From an uncultured Alistipes sp. (GTDB lineage: Bacteria; Bacteroidota; Bacteroidia; Bacteroidales; Rikenellaceae): a DNA stretch of 64,000 nucleotides. Shown here piece after piece: positions 28,839 through 38,266 of the stretch (position 1 is its first letter; every line of letters begins with the position of its first letter). The notes beneath the pieces are model-generated. The model made no database searches and had not been told where the DNA came from. It saw only the letters and a list, made by a program, of their open reading frames with translations. The position numbers and the translations under genes are program-made. The stretch spans positions 36,352 through 100,351 of the forward strand of contig CANREN010000005.1 in NCBI GenBank assembly GCA_947629705.1, in the 5' to 3' direction.

Positions 28839-29563
28839 GCCCGTTGCGCCTCCGCGCCGGAAACGCCTGTTCGTTTCGAATACTCCTCCATAAACCACGC
28901 CATCTGCTCCTCCACGGTCATGCGGCTGTTGTCCAATACCACGGCATCCTCCGCTTGGCGCAGCGGCGAAAGGGTCCGGCCCATGTCGGCTTTGTCGCGT
29001 TCGCGGACATTGCGTTCGATCGTCTCCAACGACACGTCGTCGCCTTTGGCTTTCAGTTCGTCGTAGCGGCGGCGGGCCCGCACGGCCGGATCGGCGGTCA
29101 TGAAGATTTTCAGCTCGGCATCGGGAAAGACCACCGTGCCGATGTCGCGGCCGTCCATCACCACGCCCCGCCGGCGTCCCATCTCCTGCTGCATGGCCAC
29201 CAACTTCCGCCGCACGGCGGGGATGGCGCTCACGCCGCTCACGCAGTTGCTCACCTCGATGGTGCGGATCCGGCCCTCGACCCGGTCGCCGTTGACATAG
29301 ATGTCGCTGGCGCCGCGCTCGGGGTTGAAGCGGAACGCAATGGCGATTTCGTCCAACAGCCCTGCGACGGCCTCTTCGTCGATGATGCCCGACCGGATGG
29401 CCCCGTGTTCCAGTGCATAGAGCGTTACGGCGCGGTACATGGCGCCCGTATCGATGAAGATATAGCCTAACCGGGCGGCGATGCTTTTGGCGAACGTGCT
29501 CTTGCCGCACGACGAAAATCCGTCGATGGCTATGATGATTTTTGGTTGTTTAGTGTCCGACAT
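28835..29563 (-). CDS. cmk: Cytidylate kinase
   Basis: IIIAIDGFSSCGKSTFAKSIAARLGYIFIDTGAMYRAVTLYAL...VVMDGRDIGTVVFPDAELKIFMTADPAVRARRRYDELKAKG. Confidence 0.96.
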   Translation of the reverse strand: MSDTKQPKIIIAIDGFSSCGKSTFAKSIAARLGYIFIDTGAMYRAVTLYALEHGAIRSGIIDEEAVAGLLDEIAIAFRFNPERGASDIYVNGDRVEGRIRTIEVSNCVSGVSAIPAVRRKLVAMQQEMGRRRGVVMDGRDIGTVVFPDAELKIFMTADPAVRARRRYDELKAKGDDVSLETIERNVRERDKADMGRTLSPLRQAEDAVVLDNSRMTVEEQMAWFMEEYSKRTGVSGAEAQRA

Positions 29564-30227
29564 TGGGAAAAATGGCAAAAAAGGTCGATAAAATGGTGTA
29601 GACGCCCAACAGCCCGATGAGCAGTCCGGCGACGTGGTTGATCGTGAGCATGTGGCGCGGACGGAAGCGGCGGCGGAACAGATTGATGACGAAGGCTAAC
29701 AGCGTCCACCAGGATGCGGCGCCGCCGAAGAATCCGGCGATGGTGAACGCGGCTAACACGAAGCTGTTGAATCCGTTGCCGGTCATCTCGGCGCCCGAAA
29801 TCTTGAAGATGGCGAAGAAGGTGAGTATGTAGGGGATCACCAGCACGAAATTGGCGAGGGTGAAACCGAAAATCGACGCGAAATCCTGCCACAGCGAACT
29901 CTTGCCGGCGCGGTTGCGGCGGATCTGCGGCACGGGGTTCTGCGAGAAGATATAGACGCCGAAGATGACGACCAGAATGCCTGCGACGACCCGCAGCAGG
30001 GTGCTGTACTGTTCGATGCTGGCTTGCAGCAGCGAGTAGAAAAACAGCGCGAACATGGCCATGAACGTATCGGCGCAGGCGACGCCGAATCCCGAGACGA
30101 TGCCCGAACGCCGGCTCTTGGAGAGCGTGCGCTGGATGCACAGCACCGCTACCGGGCCGACGGTGATCGACGCAGCGATCCCGACATAGATGCCGCGGAA
30201 AAGCACTTCAACGAATTCGAATCCCAT
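29550..30227 (-). CDS. LysE family translocator
   Basis: Multi-TM, GIAASITVGPVAVLCIQRTLSKSRRSGIVSGFGVACADTFMA (LysE/RhtB motif). Confidence 0.85.
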   Translation of the reverse strand: MGFEFVEVLFRGIYVGIAASITVGPVAVLCIQRTLSKSRRSGIVSGFGVACADTFMAMFALFFYSLLQASIEQYSTLLRVVAGILVVIFGVYIFSQNPVPQIRRNRAGKSSLWQDFASIFGFTLANFVLVIPYILTFFAIFKISGAEMTGNGFNSFVLAAFTIAGFFGGAASWWTLLAFVINLFRRRFRPRHMLTINHVAGLLIGLLGVYTILSTFFAIFPNVGH

Positions 30228-30393
30228 ATACAGTCAGCAGCGAAGCCGGATTTAGGAAACAAAGGTACTCAAAAATTTCCTATTCGGACGTCGGCGGCGA
30301 AAATGTGTTGATATTTTATCGAAAACTTTGTGGAATCGGCCGGACAGGCGGATCGCGAACCGATTAAATTTGCAGCATCTAACAGACCGGTTT

Positions 30394-30699
30394 ATGGCAG
30401 ATATGAAACAATTCGGGCTCGATGTCGAGTTGAGCGCCGAGGTGGCGCAGGGAAATTATTCGAATCTGGCGATCATATCGCACTCCTCTTCGGAATTCAT
30501 TCTCGATTTCGCGACGGTGTTGCCCGGCGTCGAGAAAGCGCGGGTCAAGAGCCGCATCATTCTCACGCCCGAACATGCGAAACGTCTGTTGCGGTCGTTG
30601 CAGGAGAATATCGTGCGGTACGAATCGACGATCGGGAAGATCGAAATTCCCGTGCCGCAGTCCGCTCCCGACGGCGGCCCCAAAATGGGCCAGGCGTGA
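30394..30699 (+). CDS. DUF3467 domain-containing protein
   Basis: SAEVAQGNYSNLAIISHSSSEFILDFATVLPGVEKARVKSRIILTPEHAKRLLRSLQENIVRYESTIG. Confidence 0.88.
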   Translation: MADMKQFGLDVELSAEVAQGNYSNLAIISHSSSEFILDFATVLPGVEKARVKSRIILTPEHAKRLLRSLQENIVRYESTIGKIEIPVPQSAPDGGPKMGQA

Positions 30700-30702
30700 G
30701 GC

Positions 30703-30795
30703 CCGCCCCGTTTGAACGGGGTTCCCTATGCGGTGGAGCCTGATTACGGTTCAGATTGTCATCTCCGCTGCCGCGCCTTTTGAATGAGCCGGCCT
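30703..30795 (+). repeat. Family B 3'-UTR repeat, copy B2
   Basis: CCCCGTTTGAACGGGGTTCCCTATGCGGTGGAGCCTGATTACGGTTCAGATTGTCATCTCCGCTGCCGCGCCTTTTGAA directly after DUF3467 stop. Confidence 0.7.
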
Positions 30796-30821
30796 AATAG
30801 AAATGCGGCTCTGTGAGCCGT

Positions 30822-30859
30822 GCGGGCCGAAGCCTCCGCCCGCGGAGGCTTCGGCCCGC
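30822..30859. terminator. Perfect inverted repeat, 18-bp arms, probable bidirectional terminator
   Basis: gcgggccgaagcctccgc cc gcggaggcttcggcccgc in a convergent intergenic region. Confidence 0.65.
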
Positions 30860-30934
30860 CTATTGGCGTCCTCCGCAGTCTTCGTCTCGCGCCGGTTCCT
30901 GTCCGACCTTGCGAAGCCTTAATCGAAACAGTGG

Positions 30935-31035
30935 GCAGCGAAGATGACTTTCAAAAGCAATCGGAGGTTCCAACGCATAAGGAACGCCTTTCAAAAGGCG
31001 CAGCGAAGATGACTTTCAAAAGCAATCGGAGGTTC
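30935..31035 (-). repeat. Family B 3'-UTR repeat, copy B3, with tandem 36-bp unit
   Basis: gcagcgaagatgactttcaaaagcaatcggaggttc at 30935-30970 and again at 31000-31035; hairpin cgcctttcaaaaggcg between them. Confidence 0.85.
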
Positions 31036-31042
31036 TGCCGCA

Positions 31043-33466
31043 TTAATAAAAGATGCCTTTGGGAGCAAAGAGGGCATAACCGAAACTGAACATGAGATAC
31101 ATGTTTTTCCAGTTGCGCAGATCGTATTTCGTCAGGCTCAAACTGACCGGCCCGATCGGGGTGTGGTAGACGAACGACGCATCCACGATATAGTGCATCT
31201 GCCGGTTCTCTCCGGTGTAGCGCAGGAATTGCGGATCGTTGTCGCGGCGTTCGCGGTACATGGCATAGAATCCCGTGCGGAAGAAACAGTTGGAGAGCAG
31301 ATCGAACGTCGGCATCACGCCGCCCGCCACGAACCGTTTGCCGCGCAGGGCCGGCAGGTAGATCATCCGCGTATGCGGCAGCGGGGCATAGGCCGGCATC
31401 GACAGGAGCGTCGCGCCGTTGCAGGTGAAATGCGGATGATTCGTGATGACCGCATCGAGGTTCAGCCCGAGCGAAAACCAGGTACGCTGCGGCAGATCGA
31501 GGTATTTGTCCCACGTCAGCCGGGCGCCGAACCATTGCCGGTGTATTTTCGAACGGAATCCGCCTTTGTTCATCGGTTCGAACTTGTCCCTGCCCGTTAC
31601 AAAGATGCCCGAAAGCTGCAGATCCGAACCGCGCCGCGAATGGATCATCCGGTCGAGCGTGCTGCGTTTGACGGCGGCCATTGCTCCGAAATAGGTGAAA
31701 CGGCTGTGGTCGGTTTCGTCGCCTTGGAATTCGTCGGCCGCATAGTGGTAATTGACGTGGCCGAGATTGGTTCGCAGCAGAAAGAAACTGCGGTGGGTCA
31801 AGGGCATACCGAGCCCGAGCGAACCGTAGAGACCGCTCTCCTTGACATGCAGGGCGTCGGTTACCTCGGTCAGGTTGCCGAAATTGCCGTGCATGAGGTC
31901 GTGGGTGTGGAAATTGAAGCTGTAGTCGAGAAACAGCGGTTTCCAGGCATAAAAATCGGTGCGCCCGCCCAAGGAACCCCAGGTATAGAGCGGCCCGGGG
32001 AAGAGGTCGGCGCCCCATGTTTGGGCGACACGCCCGATCGAGTGGTAGTTCAGCCCGATATACCCCATGTTGAAGGCGGTCGACGAAATGTTGCCGCCGA
32101 CCGCAATCTTGAAATTGGGCTTCGTCTGGAAGCGGGCCTCGAACGCATAGCGGCGTGTCTGCGGATTGTAGACCGCATGGGGAAAATCCATCGTGAAATC
32201 GCCGTTGGCCAGCACCTCGTAGAGCTTGTCGCGCAGTTGGTCGAATCCCATCGCCCGCTGCCGGCCCGTCGATTTGCGGTCGACCTGCATGAAGTCGCGG
32301 ATGTATTCGCGCTGCGGCTGGGTGAGCCCCTCTATCCGATAGTCGTCGAAGATCAGCGGCGGGCACTTTTCGCGAAAGGTTTCGCGACGGATCGCGATTT
32401 CGGCGGGCGTCGACCGGGCGTCGACTCGTTGCAAAATTTCGGGCATCTTGGAGAGGGCATCGGTGTAGCCTGCGTTCATGGTCTCCTCGGCCCGATCGAA
32501 ATCGAGCATACCGACGTCCACTGCGCGGGCGATGCGGATGCTGCGACCCTCGGGCAGCGAATAGTCGGTCTCCTGCATCGCCAACAGGAAAGCCTGATCC
32601 ATCAGGCTGTTCTGCTCGCTCGGACGGGTGTTGCCCGAGGTGCAGATGCTGCCGATAATCAACGCGGGGCGGTAACTTTCGTCCAACGCCTTCCACGGGA
32701 AATTGTCGTAGACGCCGCCGTCGTAGAGCAGCATCGAATCGCGCGTCATCGCCTTGAAGACCAGCGGAATGGACATCGAAGCGCGGACGGCCTCGCTCAA
32801 TTCGCCTTCGCGCAGAACGACCGGCCTGCGGGCGTTCATGTCGCTCGCCACGCAGAGAAACGGCACCATCAACCGGTTGAAATCGCCGTCCGAAGCGGCG
32901 GTCGCCGGTGCGAAGAGCCCGACGAGCGCCATGTCGATCTGGGTCGACGAGAGCAGGTTGGTCGGAGACTGGAAGATACGGCTGCCTTTGCGGAAGTCGA
33001 GCCGAACGTTGATGAACGAGGGCGATTGGCCGTATTGGCGGTAATAGGCGAGGTAGCGGTTGGGGTCGATGCGCCCCGATACCCACTCCTTCACGGCGCC
33101 CGACGCGACGATGCGGCGCATCTCGGCCGGCGAGTATCCGGCGGCGTACATTGCCGCGATGATGGAGCCCATCGACGTGCCGGCCACGTAGTCGATGGGG
33201 ATGCCGTACTCTTCGAGCGCTTCCAATACACCTATATGATAAAGACCTTTGGCGCCGCCGCCGCTCATCACCACGCCTACGCCGCCCGTTGCCGGTTTTG
33301 CGACGGCAGGGCGGTTCCGCAGCGAATCGGCGGGCATCTCCGTCGTTTCGCAGAGGACGATCGGCCGGTTCGCTGCGGCGGATGCGGCGGATGCGGCCGG
33401 ATACGTCGGCAGGGTCGGCAGCAGGGCCGCTCCCCAGAGCAGAATATGCGATGGACGGAGGCGCAT
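31043..33466 (-). CDS. Patatin-like phospholipase fused to C-terminal outer-membrane beta-barrel
   Basis: VVMSGGGAKGLYHIGVLEALEEYGIPIDYVAGTSMGSIIAAMYAAG (GxSxG), YDGGVYDN; BamA/Omp85-like C-terminal half ending FGYALFAPKGIFY. Confidence 0.92.
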   Translation of the reverse strand: MRLRPSHILLWGAALLPTLPTYPAASAASAAANRPIVLCETTEMPADSLRNRPAVAKPATGGVGVVMSGGGAKGLYHIGVLEALEEYGIPIDYVAGTSMGSIIAAMYAAGYSPAEMRRIVASGAVKEWVSGRIDPNRYLAYYRQYGQSPSFINVRLDFRKGSRIFQSPTNLLSSTQIDMALVGLFAPATAASDGDFNRLMVPFLCVASDMNARRPVVLREGELSEAVRASMSIPLVFKAMTRDSMLLYDGGVYDNFPWKALDESYRPALIIGSICTSGNTRPSEQNSLMDQAFLLAMQETDYSLPEGRSIRIARAVDVGMLDFDRAEETMNAGYTDALSKMPEILQRVDARSTPAEIAIRRETFREKCPPLIFDDYRIEGLTQPQREYIRDFMQVDRKSTGRQRAMGFDQLRDKLYEVLANGDFTMDFPHAVYNPQTRRYAFEARFQTKPNFKIAVGGNISSTAFNMGYIGLNYHSIGRVAQTWGADLFPGPLYTWGSLGGRTDFYAWKPLFLDYSFNFHTHDLMHGNFGNLTEVTDALHVKESGLYGSLGLGMPLTHRSFFLLRTNLGHVNYHYAADEFQGDETDHSRFTYFGAMAAVKRSTLDRMIHSRRGSDLQLSGIFVTGRDKFEPMNKGGFRSKIHRQWFGARLTWDKYLDLPQRTWFSLGLNLDAVITNHPHFTCNGATLLSMPAYAPLPHTRMIYLPALRGKRFVAGGVMPTFDLLSNCFFRTGFYAMYRERRDNDPQFLRYTGENRQMHYIVDASFVYHTPIGPVSLSLTKYDLRNWKNMYLMFSFGYALFAPKGIFY

Positions 33467-33472
33467 AACGGG

Positions 33473-33886
33473 TCAGGCTTGTTCGGCGGCCGGACGGTCG
33501 ACCCGCAGCTCGAGCGAAATGCCCGACCATTGGTTGATGAAGAGGCGTTCGCTGCGGAATCGGTGTCCGTCGTAGGCGATTTTCAGATCGAGAGCGAAAG
33601 GCTTCGTCGTCTCGATGTCGTTGTTTTGCGGAAGCGTGTGCGGGATGACGTAGACGTAGAGCAGCAGATGGTCGCACGGTTGCGTTTCGAGCGTCAGCCG
33701 CCGATCGGGCGCCACGTTCGCGGGACGCTCGGCGGGGCCCGCTCCGACGTCCGCCACGTGCGATGCGGCCGATGCGAAGTCGATCCGTGTGCCGACGGCG
33801 TCGAAACATCCGCCCATCAACACGGCGTTGTACCGCCACCAGCCCTCGAACCGGCTCGCGATTTCGATGGAGAATCCCTTTTTCAT
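33473..33886 (-). CDS. Conserved hypothetical protein
   Basis: MKKGFSIEIASRFEGWWRYNAVLMGGCFDAVG...; upstream of patatin gene, same strand. Confidence 0.55.
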   Translation of the reverse strand: MKKGFSIEIASRFEGWWRYNAVLMGGCFDAVGTRIDFASAASHVADVGAGPAERPANVAPDRRLTLETQPCDHLLLYVYVIPHTLPQNNDIETTKPFALDLKIAYDGHRFRSERLFINQWSGISLELRVDRPAAEQA

Positions 33887-33900
33887 AGGGGCAAAGATAG

Positions 33901-35151
<1,251 letters not shown>

Positions 35152-35239
35152 GCCTCGTCCGGTCGGCGAATCGATTTACCGGACTGACGGTCGGGATATT
35201 CGCGGCGGAGCCGCGTTTACGGATTCGACCCACCCCCGC

Positions 35240-35259
35240 GCCCCCGCTTCGGCGGGGGC
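35240..35259. terminator. GC-rich hairpin with TTCG loop, downstream of gap
   Basis: gcccccgc ttcg gcgggggc. Confidence 0.6.
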
Positions 35260-35391
35260 TTCGGTTTGAACCCGCAAGGGTTGTACGGCTTGGGGAATGC
35301 CGTTCGTGTAAATTTGTATCGCATTGTCTTTTGTTTTTCCGCTTCGGGTATTAAATTTGCCGGAGGAAGATGTTTAACCGTCAATCTATCT

Positions 35392-35841
35392 ATGGCCATG
35401 ATGAAAAAAAGATGTATGCTGCTGTCCGGCCTGCTGCTGGTCGCAGCCCTGCCGGCTTGCGCGTCCGGCGATCGTCCCGTTGAGCTGTCAGAGCTGCCGG
35501 CTGCGGCCCGTCAGTTCATCGACACGCATTTTGCCGGTGCGAAGGTGGCTTTCGCCTCGGTTGACAATGACTGGCCCGACAAGGATTACACGGTGGGGTT
35601 CACCGAGGGGCAGAAGGTCGAGTTTGACCGCAGGGGCGAGTGGAAGGAGATCGAGACGAAACGCTCGGCTTTCCCGATGGGGGTGCTGCCGCAGTCGATC
35701 CGCACCTATCTGCGCCAGAATCATCCGGATACGCCGGTTTCAAAGATCGATCGCGACCGGCGCGGTTACGAGGTGGAATTGCGCAACGGGCTCGATCTGG
35801 ATTTCGACCGGAACGGCCGGTTGGTCAGGATCGACGATTGA
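35392..35841 (+). CDS. Secreted PepSY-like (DUF2874-type) protein
   Basis: Signal peptide; ELPAAARQFIDTHFAGAKVAFASVDNDWPDKDYTVGFTEGQKVEFDRRGEWKEIETK...; two repeated PepSY-like units. Confidence 0.75.
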   Translation: MAMMKKRCMLLSGLLLVAALPACASGDRPVELSELPAAARQFIDTHFAGAKVAFASVDNDWPDKDYTVGFTEGQKVEFDRRGEWKEIETKRSAFPMGVLPQSIRTYLRQNHPDTPVSKIDRDRRGYEVELRNGLDLDFDRNGRLVRIDD

Positions 35842-35882
35842 TCGCGGCGCGGTTTTCGAACCGGACGCCGCCGCTCCGAAAG

Positions 35883-35916
35883 ACGGGGCCCGCATCCCCG
35901 GGGATGCGGGCCCCGT
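35883..35916. terminator. 34-bp perfect palindrome, probable terminator
   Basis: acggggcccgcatcccc/ggggatgcgggccccgt downstream of the PepSY-like gene. Confidence 0.6.
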
Positions 35917-35992
35917 CGTCTATATAGGCGGGGGTTATGTCGGTATCGAAAAATACGATGCGGATTTTTGAACAAGCGATCGATTTCTGTCG

Positions 35993-36000
35993 TATCTTTG
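35993..36000 (+). promoter_or_regulatory. -7 element TATCTTTG for ferritin gene
   Basis: TAnnTTTG, 40 bp upstream of ATG. Confidence 0.6.
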
Positions 36001-36039
36001 CAACGGAGATACAGGAGAAACTCAAAAACAGTTACGATT

Positions 36040-36564
36040 ATGATTAGTAAAAAATTGCACGAAGCGCTCAATGCGCAGATCAATGCCGAACTTTGGTCGG
36101 CTTATCTCTATCTTTCGATGTCGCTGGACGCCGAGAACAAGGGGTTGAAGGGCGTTGCCAACTGGTTCCACATCCAGTTCAAGGAGGAGCAGGATCATGC
36201 CCGCATCCTGATGAACTACGTGCTTTCGCGCGACGTCGAGGTGAAACTCGCCCCCATCGCCGAGGTGCGCACGTCGTGGGATTCGGCGTTGCAGATGTTC
36301 AAGGATACGCTGGAGCACGAGAAAAAGGTTACCGCGATGATTCACAACCTCGCTGCCATCGCCGCCGAGGACAAGGACTACGCTTCGTCGAACATGCTGG
36401 TGTGGTTCATCAACGAGCAGGTCGAGGAGGAGGAGAACGCCCGCGACATGATTGCGGCGTTCGATGCTGTCGAAAGCAACAAGTTCGGGCTTTACATGCT
36501 CGACAAGGAGCTCGCGGCCCGCACCTACCAGGTTCCGAGCCCGTTGGCTGCCAAGGAGGCGTAA
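36040..36564 (+). CDS. ftnA: Ferritin
   Basis: MISKKLHEALNAQINAELWSAYLYLSMSLDAENKGLKGVANWFHIQFKEEQDHARILMNYV. Confidence 0.96.
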   Translation: MISKKLHEALNAQINAELWSAYLYLSMSLDAENKGLKGVANWFHIQFKEEQDHARILMNYVLSRDVEVKLAPIAEVRTSWDSALQMFKDTLEHEKKVTAMIHNLAAIAAEDKDYASSNMLVWFINEQVEEEENARDMIAAFDAVESNKFGLYMLDKELAARTYQVPSPLAAKEA

Positions 36565-36706
36565 TCGCCTTCCTGCGGCCGACCGCCAATTGCTTCCCAG
36601 GAGTTGATCATTGTCCGTGCATCGCGTGGCTTTTCGCGTCGCACGGACTTTTTGTTGGATATTTCCGACGAAATCGTTATCTTCATCTCGCGTTATCGTT
36701 GATCGC

Positions 36707-38191
36707 ATGAGTATCCGGTTTCTGCTCGAACGGTTGGAACGGTTGTCCGTGTTGAAGGCATTCGTGCCGTTCCTCATCGGCATCCTGCTGGCGGAGCATT
36801 ACGCCTTGCCCGGGTGGTTTCTCGCGGCAGGCATCTTGATCGCCGGCGGGTGCGCCGTGCTCTTCCGTTCTTCGGTTGCGGCGGTCGCGCTGCTGCTCGC
36901 CGTCGGATTCGGGACGGCCCAGCTCCGGCAGCGGCATCGCACCGTGCCTCGAAACGCAACGGCCCTTTTCGACTTGCGGATCGAGGGGATTCCTTCCGAT
37001 CGCGGCACCCGTTCTTCGGTCGAGGCCGAGGTGATCGCATGGCGCGATCCGTCGTCGGACGAATGGTTCGCCGCCGGAGATCGGTTGATGCTCTATACCG
37101 ACAGCCTCGTCGATCTGCAAGCCGGCGAACGCATCGGCTGCCGCGGCCGCATCCGCGATTTCCGCGGCAGGGCGGCGGGTTATCGGCGGTTGATGCGTCG
37201 CCGCGGGTTTTCCGGAACGATGTGGGTCGGTCAGCGCAACCTGTTGTTCCGGCGGGCTCCGGAAAAGCTCCCGCTCCATGTCGCGGCCGTCGGGCGGTTG
37301 GCGCGGCTCGGATTGTCCGATCGGTCGGATGCGCTCGTTCGGGCGATGGCGGCGGGCGACAGGAGCCGCCTCGCTCCCGACCTGCGCGAACAGTATGCCC
37401 GCTGTGGATTTTCGCATCTGCTGGCCGTGTCGGGATTGCACACGGGCATCGTTTTCGGATCGATCTACCTGTTGTTCGGCTGGTTGTTCCTGCTTCGGCG
37501 GGGGCATCTCTATTATTATTTGTTCAGCGCGGCGGTCATCTGGCTCTTTGTTGCGGCGGCGGGATTCCCGCCCAGCGCCGTGCGGGCTGCCGTCATGTGT
37601 ACGCTCCTGCAAGGCGCTCTGTTCGCCGGACGGGAGTACGCCGCCTTGAATGCGTGGGCCGTCGCGGCCTTTGTCATGCTGTTGTGGCGCCCTGCGTGGG
37701 TCGGCGACATCAGTTTCCAGTTATCGTTTTTGGCGGTTTTTTTCCTGTTGGTCTGGGCCGTGCCGATCCAACGGCGGATCCGCACCCATTGGCGGACGGT
37801 CGACACGGCGATCGCCGCCGTCGTGGTCAGCCTGGTCGCCGGATTCGCCACGGCACCGCTCGTCGCGCATACGTTCGGCATGATTCCGGTGGCCGGTTTG
37901 CTGCTGAATCCGATCGCCGTCTTGCCGGCTGCGGTCATCATCCTGTGCGGAACGGTCTGGATGCTCGTGCCCGTGCCGTTTCTCGCACCGTTGTTCCGCG
38001 GGTGCATCGAGGCGGCCGCTTCGTCGCTCGATGCGTTGGCCCGTCTCGCCGAATATCTTCCGGCCACGACGGTCGAATGCCGCCCCGACGGCACGACGAC
38101 CTGCTGCATCTATGGGTTGCTGCTCGCCGCGACGCTCGCCGTCTGGTCGGTCGAGCCCCGCGAACGGAAAAAGATCGAACGGCTGCAATAA
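36707..38191 (+). CDS. ComEC/Rec2 family competence-type membrane protein
   Basis: ADLREQYARCGFSHLLAVSGLHTGIVFGSIYLLF-type motif, many TM helices; no C-terminal metallo-beta-lactamase domain. Confidence 0.9.
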   Translation: MSIRFLLERLERLSVLKAFVPFLIGILLAEHYALPGWFLAAGILIAGGCAVLFRSSVAAVALLLAVGFGTAQLRQRHRTVPRNATALFDLRIEGIPSDRGTRSSVEAEVIAWRDPSSDEWFAAGDRLMLYTDSLVDLQAGERIGCRGRIRDFRGRAAGYRRLMRRRGFSGTMWVGQRNLLFRRAPEKLPLHVAAVGRLARLGLSDRSDALVRAMAAGDRSRLAPDLREQYARCGFSHLLAVSGLHTGIVFGSIYLLFGWLFLLRRGHLYYYLFSAAVIWLFVAAAGFPPSAVRAAVMCTLLQGALFAGREYAALNAWAVAAFVMLLWRPAWVGDISFQLSFLAVFFLLVWAVPIQRRIRTHWRTVDTAIAAVVVSLVAGFATAPLVAHTFGMIPVAGLLLNPIAVLPAAVIILCGTVWMLVPVPFLAPLFRGCIEAAASSLDALARLAEYLPATTVECRPDGTTTCCIYGLLLAATLAVWSVEPRERKKIERLQ

Positions 38192-38206
38192 CGCGAAAAA
38201 TTTTCC

Positions 38207-38214
38207 TATATTTG
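38207..38214 (+). promoter_or_regulatory. -7 element TATATTTG for aminotransferase gene
   Basis: TAnnTTTG about 50 bp upstream of ATG. Confidence 0.55.
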
Positions 38215-38266
38215 TAACCTGTCCGATCCGACGATCGCACGAATCACCCTTAAACCGCATACCGCC

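Noticed and set aside
33363-33400. gcggcggatgcggcggatgc microsatellite in the patatin gene, also found in mreC at about 54569
   Set aside because: Short in-frame Ala-Ala-Asp codon repeat in low-complexity protein regions; no evidence of phase variation.
30951-33839. 962-aa minus-strand ORF in the patatin region, other frame
   Set aside because: Arg-rich frame-shifted reading of the patatin gene.
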